A stretch of 6,453 nucleotides of DNA, from contig URLG01000110.1 of assembly GCA_900548535.1 (NCBI GenBank), positions 1 to 6,453 of the forward strand, in the 5' to 3' direction. The stretch's first letter is position 1. Each line of letters starts with the position of its first letter. The notes beneath the pieces were generated by a model that worked only from the letters and a program-made list of their open reading frames with translations, was not told the origin of the DNA and searched no databases. The position numbers and the translations under genes are program-made. This document shows positions 1-5,935 of this stretch, one piece after another. This DNA comes from Candidatus Segatella intestinihominis. Its GTDB lineage: Bacteria; Bacteroidota; Bacteroidia; Bacteroidales; Bacteroidaceae.

Positions 1-231
1 ATATAACTTATCTATTGGAAATATCAAATCCCAATTCTTTCCCCAAACGATATTACCAAACTCTATCTTGAACTTTTTGAATTTGCTTTCATCCAAGTAA
101 GAGTTATATTGCGGATGTGGGTGATTTCTGATAAAAGCACCTACATCTATCGTCTTAATGGTGTCATCATTAAAGTGTAATTCAACTTTTAATGGCGCCA
201 CATATTTTGCAGAAACGATACTTAAGTTCAT
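1..231 (-). CDS. DUF2442 domain protein, 3' end cut by window edge
   Basis: An open frame starts with ATG at 231 and reads 77 codons to position 1 without a stop, so the last few codons lie outside. The residues fit the DUF2442 family: an N-terminal strand pattern with a 'P-L-K-V-E-L-x-F' core (residues 13-20), a short acidic turn NDD (21-23), a conserved F51, then I61-V-W63 and a D68-L...L-Y ending at residue 77. Family members usually have 70-90 residues, so little should be missing. Its ATG overlaps the stop of the upstream DUF4160 gene in an ATGA, which indicates coupled translation. DUF2442 has no settled biochemical role; it commonly sits beside DUF4160, and the pair has been predicted as toxin-antitoxin-like. 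Which partner would be the toxin cannot be told from this sequence. The family call is from recognised pattern, not from a search. Confidence 0.85.
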   Translation of the reverse strand, partial: MNLSIVSAKYVAPLKVELHFNDDTIKTIDVGAFIRNHPHPQYNSYLDESKFKKFKIEFGNIVWGKNWDLIFPIDKLY

Positions 232-530
232 AATTTCTTCGTTATTTTAGTTGAACGTATTCTTTTCTTATAAATAAAGAAGTTTACCCATTTATCAACT
301 ATATTCTTATAGTACTTCTTCACAAAGGCCTCTGCTGTAGCAGCATCCTTCTCACTTAAAGGTGGTATCTTGCTAGAAGTTCTTCTATGAATTTCAACAA
401 GTTCACCATTTTCTAATATTATCTCGAAAATAGCTTCATGTCCATCCTTCATTACATGAACGTGTATTGGTTCATGCTCATTTGAATAGAACAGAAAGAT
501 AAATCCGAAGTATTCAAATATCTTTGGCAT
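228..530 (-). CDS. DUF4160 domain protein
   Basis: This 100-residue protein matches the DUF4160 family from end to end. It starts MPKI, has the aromatic strand F-L-F-Y-S (residues 12-16) and the family's His-rich signature E18-H-E-P-I-H-V-H25, then an acidic E-x-N-G-E-L-V-E-I segment (40-48), and a helical C-terminal half with A-A-T-A-E-A-F and a conserved W81. The last twelve residues are very basic. The start at 530 is supported by GGAGG at 536-540, a strong ribosome binding site that is unusual in this phylum. It is the first gene of a two-gene unit with DUF2442, joined by an ATGA overlap, and has its own promoter at 562-592. The unit is much richer in A and T than the pilus genes upstream. 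The clustered histidines could bind metal or nucleic acid, but no catalytic activity is established. A toxin-antitoxin-like role is inference from the gene pairing. Confidence 0.88.
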   Translation of the reverse strand: MPKIFEYFGFIFLFYSNEHEPIHVHVMKDGHEAIFEIILENGELVEIHRRTSSKIPPLSEKDAATAEAFVKKYYKNIVDKWVNFFIYKKRIRSTKITKKL

Positions 531-535
531 CGCAA

Positions 536-540
536 CCTCC
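536..540 (-). promoter_or_regulatory. consensus ribosome binding site of the DUF4160 gene
   Basis: GGAGG lies 5 bases before the ATG at 530. Most Bacteroidota genes lack such a site, so it fixes the start and suggests efficient initiation. Confidence 0.75.
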
Positions 541-561
541 TTTTTTAATCTATCTTGGTTG

Positions 562-592
562 CAAAGATAAGCTTTTATTTTGAAAGTGCAAA
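562..592 (-). promoter_or_regulatory. Bacteroidota sigma-ABfr-type promoter for the DUF4160-DUF2442 unit
   Basis: On the minus strand the -33 element TTTG (589-592) is followed after exactly 19 bases by TATCTTTG (562-569), which fits the -7 consensus TAnnTTTG of Bacteroidota housekeeping promoters. The start codon at 530 follows about 30 bases further on. This is the only good match I found upstream of a gene, and it makes the DUF pair a separate transcription unit from the pilus operon. Confidence 0.8.
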
Positions 593-611
593 GAAAACGG
601 GAGAAAAGTTT

Positions 612-631
612 CGGGAAAATTTGGATTCCCG
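612..631. repeat. short inverted repeat upstream of the DUF4160 promoter
   Basis: CGGGAA (612-617) and TTCCCG (626-631) form a 6-bp stem with an 8-base loop, 20 bases beyond the -33 element. It could be an operator-like palindrome or part of the terminator region of the upstream operon. The sequence alone does not decide between these. Confidence 0.4.
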
Positions 632-672
632 TATTTTAAAAGATAAAAGATAGCCATTCCATGCCACAAATG

Positions 673-715
673 AAGGGTCTATACACCACCTTTTCATCGT
701 GGCATATAGACCCTT
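673..715. repeat. long inverted repeat in the intergenic region
   Basis: AAGGGTCTATA (673-683) pairs with TATAGACCCTT (705-715), a perfect 11-bp stem. Inside it CCAC (686-689) pairs with GTGG (699-702) after a 2x2 internal loop, leaving a 9-base loop. A competing pairing is possible between ATGCCAC (661-667) and GTGGCAT (699-705). On the minus strand the stem is followed by TTCATTTG, which is only a weak U-rich tail, so it is not a textbook terminator. It may be a terminator, an RNA processing structure or a dispersed intergenic repeat. Confidence 0.6.
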
Positions 716-748
716 GTCGTTTCCCATGAGGTGCGGGGGGATATAATC

Positions 749-775
749 GCTGGGCACCTTATACTCCTGCCCAGC
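749..775 (-). terminator. candidate terminator hairpin of the pilus operon
   Basis: GCTGGGCA and TGCCCAGC (749-756 and 768-775) form a perfect 8-bp GC-rich stem with an 11-base loop, starting 24 bases past the stop of the last pilus gene. This is where an operon terminator is expected. The sequence after the stem on the minus strand is GATTATATC rather than a U run, so intrinsic termination is doubtful. An alternative stem AGGTGC/GCACCT (729-734 with 754-759) would use part of the same bases. Confidence 0.4.
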
Positions 776-799
776 TTAGGAATTAAACAATCTACTTTA

Positions 800-2149
800 T
801 TATTTAACTCTATATCTACACGTTATGGACTTAAATACACGTCCAAGGAAATTTTTGCTGTTATGTTCATCACTACCAGCATAATCTCTATCGTTATTAG
901 CTGTATATAAATAAGAGTCAGTTTCAATCATCTCTTTTTGATAGTCTGACAAAATTAAATCTATATTTGGGGTAATGTCTTCAAATATTGGCCAATATCT
1001 TGCATCTGCATAGTTTATAGGGCCAAAAGTCAGCTTTGAAAGCAGATTACATTTATTAAATGCACCAGAATTAAGTTTGTTAAGACTCGGCGCTTCTACT
1101 ACTGTGAGATATCTGCACTCACTAAAAGCATATTTCTTAATTTCTTTTACGTCAGGCATTTTGACAGACTTAAGTTGCGACATCCTTTTGAATGCCTCTT
1201 CTGGAATAGTTTCCACACCAATAATGGTCAACTCAATTGTACCCTCGTCGTTAGGAGCGGCACCTTTGATGGCTTCTCTTATTGCCATAAATTCATCAGT
1301 ACCAGCATTGGGAGCGAGGTTGAGTCTTATAGTAGTCTTGCCATCTGCTACTTTTTGCTCAATAGCTGACTTTATTTCTTCTGCACTATTTGCCGAAATG
1401 ACAGTAGCATCCAGAGCATAACTCTTAGCACTCTCTGTTGCTTGCGAGAATGTATGAGTTGTCAAAGCTGCTTCTCTATATTTCACTGTTACTTCGGAAT
1501 TATTTTCAAAAGTACCATATAAATAGGCATTGCCCTTTTCATCCGAAGTAAGTGTATAATTTCCTTCCTGTTCCATATCGCTGCTGCCCGCAGGAGTGAA
1601 ATATTCGGTATCAACTGTTATTTGCTCATTGGGTAGAGTTGCAATACGCAAACGTGAATATTTACGTGTTGCCTCGGCAAAAGAAACGGTTATAGTCTCA
1701 CTATTACCAGTGATTCTAGCATTTCCCTCGATATATTCATCTGTTCCAGGATCCTTACCTTCTTTCAAAACTAATTTGCCGGCTTCCCATTTGTAATTAG
1801 GGGCATAATATACATGAGGTATGTATGCAGGGTCTCCTTCCCGATAAACCAATTCACCACTTGTCAATTTCCAACTCTTGTCATTATATGTAAAAGTTGC
1901 ATACTGTTTTCCATAAAAGGTGTTGTCTATCACCAAAAGTAGTTCATCTCCTTCTGCCCATGAAGTCTTACCTTCATCAGGTGTACCAATAGCACGAGTC
2001 TGTGAATCTCCGAATGCAGGAAATTCACCAACAACCAACTGTACGTTGCTCTTGCCTGTTGTTGCGGTTGGTTCTTCTATATCACTTGTGCATGACGCCA
2101 TTACTATAGTAACGACTGCCAGCATGATGTATTGAAATATCTTTTTCAT
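800..2149 (-). CDS. fimbrillin-like lipoprotein with BspA-type leucine-rich repeats, candidate pilus tip adhesin
   Basis: This 449-residue protein has a signal peptide with lipobox VMASC (Cys20), followed by acidic residues (TSDIEE) like the surface-export signal of Bacteroidota lipoproteins. Residues 36-250 resemble the N-terminal part of a fimbrillin: a strand NVQLVV, then T51-R52-A, then W64-A-E-G-D68 and a long beta-rich stretch. Residues 306-380 carry about three BspA-type leucine-rich repeats (LRR_5 style) with the pattern 'I..EAF..M..L..V..P', 'I..YAF..C..L..V..P' and 'L..GAF..C..L..L.F'. The last 70 residues are not recognised. It is the final gene of the operon, 14 bases after the preceding pilin. 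The fimbrillin-like part would let it join a pilus, and BspA repeats are known from adhesins that bind host or bacterial partners. The tip role is inference. The alternative is a free surface BspA-like lipoprotein. Confidence 0.85.
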   Translation of the reverse strand: MKKIFQYIMLAVVTIVMASCTSDIEEPTATTGKSNVQLVVGEFPAFGDSQTRAIGTPDEGKTSWAEGDELLLVIDNTFYGKQYATFTYNDKSWKLTSGELVYREGDPAYIPHVYYAPNYKWEAGKLVLKEGKDPGTDEYIEGNARITGNSETITVSFAEATRKYSRLRIATLPNEQITVDTEYFTPAGSSDMEQEGNYTLTSDEKGNAYLYGTFENNSEVTVKYREAALTTHTFSQATESAKSYALDATVISANSAEEIKSAIEQKVADGKTTIRLNLAPNAGTDEFMAIREAIKGAAPNDEGTIELTIIGVETIPEEAFKRMSQLKSVKMPDVKEIKKYAFSECRYLTVVEAPSLNKLNSGAFNKCNLLSKLTFGPINYADARYWPIFEDITPNIDLILSDYQKEMIETDSYLYTANNDRDYAGSDEHNSKNFLGRVFKSITCRYRVK

Positions 2150-2156
2150 ATTTTTT

Positions 2157-2161
2157 CCTCC
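2157..2161 (-). promoter_or_regulatory. strong ribosome binding site of the LRR gene
   Basis: GGAGG lies 7 bases before the ATG at 2149, within the 14-base gap after the preceding pilin's stop codon. The other pilus genes here have no comparable site, only AT-rich leaders, so the last gene may be translated independently and well. Confidence 0.65.
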
Positions 2162-2163
2162 AA

Positions 2164-3057
2164 TTATTTGAGTTCATCTTCGTTTGTCCATCCAGTCATA
2201 TTATCTACGCTGATTCGAGTCAGTTCCACTTTGTCTTTTCCGACATCGAGTTTGTAGGTGTAGCGATGGCCCTCTTGAAACTCCGTATTTGACCTCATTT
2301 TTGCATGGAAGTTTTGGTCGCCTATCTTGAATTTCACGAAAATCTCGCCAGCTTTGTATGAACCAGGGATAACGATTGCTGAAAACATATCGCCGTCATA
2401 CTTACAGGCTTGTACCCAATCAGGATTACCAGAAGGTGTATTCATTACAAATTTCCCCTGGGCTTGGTCTCTAAAAAATCTAACACTGTTGTTTTTTGAA
2501 TACACTTGTGGTTCACTAATATCCATATCAGGATAATCCGCAGTTCCAACATGATATACTATCGTGACCAGCGACATGCGATGCTTCATAGGAATGCTTA
2601 AATCGAACCGAGGAAAATCGTGCCAATATCCAGTTATGAGATCAGCGTTTTTTAATTTACCTTCGCTGCTTTGGTCTGTCTGTAAATCATACTGTAGATT
2701 ATTTTTCCCAAAATCCGTGTCAGATGGATATACAGCCAAAATAGTATGTTGTTCGTATTCATTTAACCAACGGAAACTACCACTGCGGGACCAGGTTTCG
2801 CCATTAAAAGAAAGAACAGTCGTACTACCAGGATCAGAATCCGTAAATATACTTACTTTCAGCTTATCTTTATCCTCCCAATTTTTACCGTCTCCCAATG
2901 TATTGACACGAGTCTGCATACCTCCAACAGAGAAAGTGGCATTGATTTCCTGCCCTTTCAGCGTAGGAGCCATATCTTCATTTTGCGTACATGCTGTGAA
3001 GCCCATAGCCATAAGGCTCATTACCGCATAGGAAATTCTTTGTTTTATCGTCTTCAT
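2164..3057 (-). CDS. fimbrillin-family pilin lipoprotein (third of three)
   Basis: This 297-residue protein has a signal peptide ending in the lipobox F-T-A-C (Cys23) followed by TQNED. It follows the Mfa-like fimbrillin plan: a first strand N39-A-T-F-S-V, T49-R50, W60 with acidic residues, A108-V-Y-P111, D139-L-I-T-G, then P156-M-K-H159 and M-S-L-V-T-I, I228-V-I-P231, and the late signature F260-Q-E-G-H-R-Y-T-Y-K-L. It ends with a strand and a Trp (W290), as fimbrillins do. In the family the lipidated precursor is exported, cut after an Arg such as R50, and the C-terminal strand fills the groove of the next subunit. It lies between another pilin (19-base gap) and the LRR lipoprotein (14-base gap), so it may be the adaptor to the tip or a minor shaft subunit; this is inference. 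It is the most diverged of the three pilins. Confidence 0.85.
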   Translation of the reverse strand: MKTIKQRISYAVMSLMAMGFTACTQNEDMAPTLKGQEINATFSVGGMQTRVNTLGDGKNWEDKDKLKVSIFTDSDPGSTTVLSFNGETWSRSGSFRWLNEYEQHTILAVYPSDTDFGKNNLQYDLQTDQSSEGKLKNADLITGYWHDFPRFDLSIPMKHRMSLVTIVYHVGTADYPDMDISEPQVYSKNNSVRFFRDQAQGKFVMNTPSGNPDWVQACKYDGDMFSAIVIPGSYKAGEIFVKFKIGDQNFHAKMRSNTEFQEGHRYTYKLDVGKDKVELTRISVDNMTGWTNEDELK

Positions 3058-3076
3058 AATCTTCAGTTTTTTATTG

Positions 3077-4078
3077 TTAGTGAGTTAGTGAGCGGCCAAG
3101 CTCACTAACCCAGTATTTCCTATTTGTACCTTCTTTATCATTGTATTGCTGTTCTGCGTCCAGACCACCTTCATCACTTGGCTTCCATGCTGTAATGCCA
3201 GCTTTGTCTATAACAACACCTGTGTTGTGGATACTTATTGTATATGTGTACAGATAGCCGCCTTTAAACTCATTGTTTGTTGACGAAGGCAATGAAGTAG
3301 TGTAAGTATTGATTGTGCCATTGTCAGCTACTTCAAATTCTATATCCATCTTGTTGTTGTCCAAAGACTGAGGGAATACTATGAACTCACAGGTACAGGT
3401 GACATCGTTTTTCAAACTTTTATTATCCACATCGGATTCATAAATTCCTCTATCTCCAGAGACTGTAACTTCACCAGTTAGTGTATTAATAGAACCTGTC
3501 TTATAGATACCCTTTAATTTTAATTTATTTTTAAGGTTCGCATTATTTGCATTAATGCCCTTGCCAGCCCTGAAAGTCAACCGTATCATACTCATGCAAT
3601 GCTTGAATTGGTTGTCTCCAGTAAATTGCACCTGTGGGGAAGACTTGGTGGCGGTTGCATCTCTTGCAAAGAGAAAATCTGCTGGGCATGGTTCGCCTTC
3701 CTTTACCTCTGCCATATTCCAATTATTTACAATGCCGTTACCATCAACATTTTCTTGATATGGATAATAGGCACAGAATTGGACTTCTTCAGTTGCGCTT
3801 GCAAAATATATTGGATTGTCAGATGTGAAATTTCCGTCACCAGTAGTTGTATATTTCACATTGTCTCCTATTGTATAGCCAGTTGATGTGACATATACGC
3901 CAATGGCATCATTCTTAGACCATGTATCGTCAGTGGTGGCACGTGTGATGTTTTTAACAATATCCGCCTTTACGGTAGCAGCAACAGGACCATTGTTGCC
4001 GATACCGTCTTCTTCGTTAGCGCAAGCTGCAAACAGCAATGCTGCGGCTGCGATGTATAAGATTTTAAACTTCTTCAT
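3077..4078 (-). CDS. fimbrillin-family pilin lipoprotein (second of three) with C-terminal extension
   Basis: This 333-residue protein has lipobox LFAAC (Cys19) followed by ANEED. Fimbrillin landmarks are I44-T-R46-A, W53-S-K-N-D-A-I-G-V-Y, F101-C-A-Y-Y-P-Y, D134-F-L-F-A, F158-K-H160 with C-M-S-M-I-R-L-T-F, F235-P-Q, and G273-G-Y-L-Y-T-Y-T-I-S-I, then a last strand leading to I295-T-A-W298. About 35 residues follow that Trp, longer than in the sister pilin at 4101-4994, and the final ten are encoded by an inverted repeat at 3084-3109. Gaps to its neighbours are 22 and 19 bases, so it is co-transcribed with them. Its likely role is a shaft or accessory subunit of a type V pilus, matured by cleavage at R46 and joined by donor-strand exchange. 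Which of the three pilins forms the bulk of the shaft cannot be told from sequence. Confidence 0.88.
   Translation of the reverse strand: MKKFKILYIAAAALLFAACANEEDGIGNNGPVAATVKADIVKNITRATTDDTWSKNDAIGVYVTSTGYTIGDNVKYTTTGDGNFTSDNPIYFASATEEVQFCAYYPYQENVDGNGIVNNWNMAEVKEGEPCPADFLFARDATATKSSPQVQFTGDNQFKHCMSMIRLTFRAGKGINANNANLKNKLKLKGIYKTGSINTLTGEVTVSGDRGIYESDVDNKSLKNDVTCTCEFIVFPQSLDNNKMDIEFEVADNGTINTYTTSLPSSTNNEFKGGYLYTYTISIHNTGVVIDKAGITAWKPSDEGGLDAEQQYNDKEGTNRKYWVSELGRSLTH
3084..3109. repeat. inverted repeat at the 3' end of the second pilin gene
   Basis: GTTAGTGAGC (3084-3093) and GCTCACTAAC (3100-3109) form a perfect 10-bp stem with a 6-base loop. The motif TTAGTGAG is also repeated directly next to it (3077-3084), covering the stop codon. 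The stem lies within the last codons of the second pilin gene, before the 19-base gap to the third pilin. With no U run after it, it is better read as an mRNA stability or processing element than as a full terminator. Confidence 0.65.
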
Positions 4079-4100
4079 AAACGTTATATTTTAAGTGTTG

Positions 4101-4994
4101 TTATTGTGCTATATGTTCATTATTGTCTCCTGCCTCTGTCCAAGGCTTAATGGTTCCAGAAATATCAACGGCAGAACGACTCAATTTTACTACTGTATAG
4201 TGGTATCTTTTTCCACCCTCAAGTTTTACAGGCATTGTCCATACGAAAGGAGCGTCGTAACCATTCTTGAGGTCAAACTCTATCACTCGGCTTGCTTCTT
4301 CTGTAGGGAGCAGGATTGCCTCATACAGCTTGCCAGCTTCGGTAGTTTTCATCGTGATGTCCGCAGGAGTTTCTTCACCAGAGATAGTTCCATCCACAAG
4401 ATTGAAAGTGGCTTTGGTATTCTGACCTTTCACTGTCACAGTCATTTTCTTAAGGTCTTCTTGCGTGAGACCGTTACCTGGTTGAACATCCAAAATAAGA
4501 TTGCTTAACTTATGGAAGAACTTCAAGTCAACCTGTGGCGTAGCTTTGTTGCAGCCTTCTGTCTTGGCATACATGAAGTCGATAGTTTCTTGTTTCGTTT
4601 GGTCTGTTACATCAAGTGCAACCTTGTAGTCATTGACAGTGGTCTGTGGATAGTAAGAATAGAAGTCCACATCTCCATCTATCGGGAAGAAAACAGTCTT
4701 ACCACCAGAAACAGGTGAAAAGGCTATACTTCCATTTGACTGATAGCAAACATTGTCAACACCCTCTTTGATTACATCCGCAGAGAGTGTCTTGCCTGCT
4801 TCTGTCATGAAGATACCGATCCTGTCACCATCAGCCCAAGCTACACCAGCAGCACGGGTGTTTACGCTGATACCACCAGTAAACTGCACGGCTACCTTAT
4901 CGTTCTGGGTAGAAGGTGCGATATCTTCTGTACTGCATGAAACCATTGCACCTGCTAAGAGTGCAAGGGCAAAAAACTTCGTCATCTTTTTCAT
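4101..4994 (-). CDS. fimbrillin-family pilin lipoprotein (first of three)
   Basis: This 297-residue protein is the clearest fimbrillin in the window. It has lipobox MVSC (Cys20) followed by STED, then V34-A-V-Q-F-T-G, N45-T-R47-A-A, W53-A-D-G-D-R-I-G-I-F, F111-Y-S-Y-Y-P, D139-F-M-Y-A, F160-H161-K-L-S-N-L, I227-L-L-P, and L258-E-G-G-K-R-Y-H-Y-T before a final strand with I282-K-P-W285. This order matches the Mfa-like fimbrillin family (PF13149 type). It follows the anchor gene after 27 bases of AT-rich sequence without a Shine-Dalgarno motif. The start at 4994 gives a normal signal peptide; a second ATG at 4985 would remove only three residues. As the first pilin after the anchor it is a reasonable candidate for the main or anchor-proximal shaft subunit, made outside the cell by Arg cleavage and strand exchange. 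That placement is inference from gene order. Confidence 0.92.
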   Translation of the reverse strand: MKKMTKFFALALLAGAMVSCSTEDIAPSTQNDKVAVQFTGGISVNTRAAGVAWADGDRIGIFMTEAGKTLSADVIKEGVDNVCYQSNGSIAFSPVSGGKTVFFPIDGDVDFYSYYPQTTVNDYKVALDVTDQTKQETIDFMYAKTEGCNKATPQVDLKFFHKLSNLILDVQPGNGLTQEDLKKMTVTVKGQNTKATFNLVDGTISGEETPADITMKTTEAGKLYEAILLPTEEASRVIEFDLKNGYDAPFVWTMPVKLEGGKRYHYTVVKLSRSAVDISGTIKPWTEAGDNNEHIAQ

Positions 4995-5021
4995 CTTATC
5001 AATATTTTAAAAGTTATTTTT

Positions 5022-5915
5022 TTATTTGATTTCTACTTCTTTGTTGAGGTCATTCCAGCCATTGATGCCTGTTTGCAGATTCATCTTCGGCCGCATCTCT
5101 TCGTACTTGAACCTTAGTTCATACTTTCCTCCTACCTTCATCATAGGAGCGGTGATGTCAAACTCCTGCAAGGTCTCGTCAGGGAGCAGCAGGCGGAGAT
5201 AGATATGAGAGGATGAGCTTCCCTGTATGGTCGGCATCAGTCGGATGACTTCTGATTTCAGGGTTGATTCCGTAGCCAGGAGGGTAGGGAGTTCCACTTC
5301 CGTTGGCTCTATGCTCGGCAATCCGTAGTCTCCATCACTGTTCTTCTGTGTTGGGAACAGGCACCAGGCACAATCCAACGCCTTTCCACTCATCTCTGTG
5401 CCTTTCGGTATGTTCTCGATGATGATGGTCAGTTCGGCAAGCACGTTCCTGATAGGATTCTGCACCACATAGTTGCCTTCCTTGTTGTCTATCTTCACGT
5501 CGGTCACTCCGAAATAGGCATTGTTCCTTACATCCTTGGGATTGGTCAAACCTATCTGGATATTGTTCCAGTTGGTCAAAGATTGGGTCTGGTTACCGAC
5601 AGTAAACGGCTCTGTGAGATTGGTGGCAGCCAAGATGCGATACGATCCTTCAGGCAGAGTAAAACGTTGGCTTGCCACCTCCTGCGCACTACCATCATGT
5701 TTTTCCTCTACAAGCGAACCGTCATCGGCATTGAATATCCAGAGCTTCACGTCATTCACTTCCGTACCTTGGTCGGCTTCATCTGCCCAAGTGAGCGATA
5801 CAGACAAACCGCCCTCATCCTCACCATCATGAACATTATGGTCGCAACTTGCCAACAGGCATGGGACGCATAACAGCACCCATAACCAAATATTAAATCT
5901 TCTTTTTGCTTTCAT
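5022..5915 (-). CDS. FimB/Mfa2-like pilus anchor lipoprotein
   Basis: This 297-residue protein has a signal peptide with basic start KAKRR, a hydrophobic core and lipobox LLASC (Cys24), followed by an acidic stretch (residues 30-34). The body fits the FimB/Mfa2 anchor family: V39-S-L-T-W, V56-K-L-W-I-F-N-A-D-D-G-S-L-V, a 'L-P-E-G-S-Y-R-I-L-A-A-T-N-L' segment (87-100), N154-P-I-R-N-V-L-A-E-L-T-I-I-I, and a C-terminal V261-G-G-K-Y-E-L-R-F-K-Y, then I284-N-G-W287. In the family such proteins stay lipid-anchored in the outer membrane and end the pilus at its base, limiting its length. In contrast to the pilins, there is no Thr-Arg pair near residues 45-52, as expected for a subunit that is not cut. 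It lies between the OmpA-like gene (20-base gap) and the first pilin. A related lipoprotein family (DUF5119) is the main alternative. Its codons are richer in G and C than those of the pilins. Confidence 0.82.
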   Translation of the reverse strand: MKAKRRFNIWLWVLLCVPCLLASCDHNVHDGEDEGGLSVSLTWADEADQGTEVNDVKLWIFNADDGSLVEEKHDGSAQEVASQRFTLPEGSYRILAATNLTEPFTVGNQTQSLTNWNNIQIGLTNPKDVRNNAYFGVTDVKIDNKEGNYVVQNPIRNVLAELTIIIENIPKGTEMSGKALDCAWCLFPTQKNSDGDYGLPSIEPTEVELPTLLATESTLKSEVIRLMPTIQGSSSSHIYLRLLLPDETLQEFDITAPMMKVGGKYELRFKYEEMRPKMNLQTGINGWNDLNKEVEIK

Positions 5916-5935
5916 TCTCTATCTTGTTTTATGGG

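Noticed and set aside
575..757. Minus-strand open frame of 60 codons between the operon and the DUF4160 gene
   Set aside because: It covers the hairpins and the DUF4160 promoter, has no recognisable domain, and its first codons lie in a stem. It reads as a chance frame in structured intergenic DNA.
3058..3083. Internal promoter before the third pilin
   Set aside because: No TAnnTTTG with an upstream TTTG at suitable spacing is visible in the gap or just before it.
3077..3109. Inverted repeat as an invertible promoter switch for phase variation
   Set aside because: The arms are only 6 bases apart, no promoter lies between them and no recombinase gene is visible.
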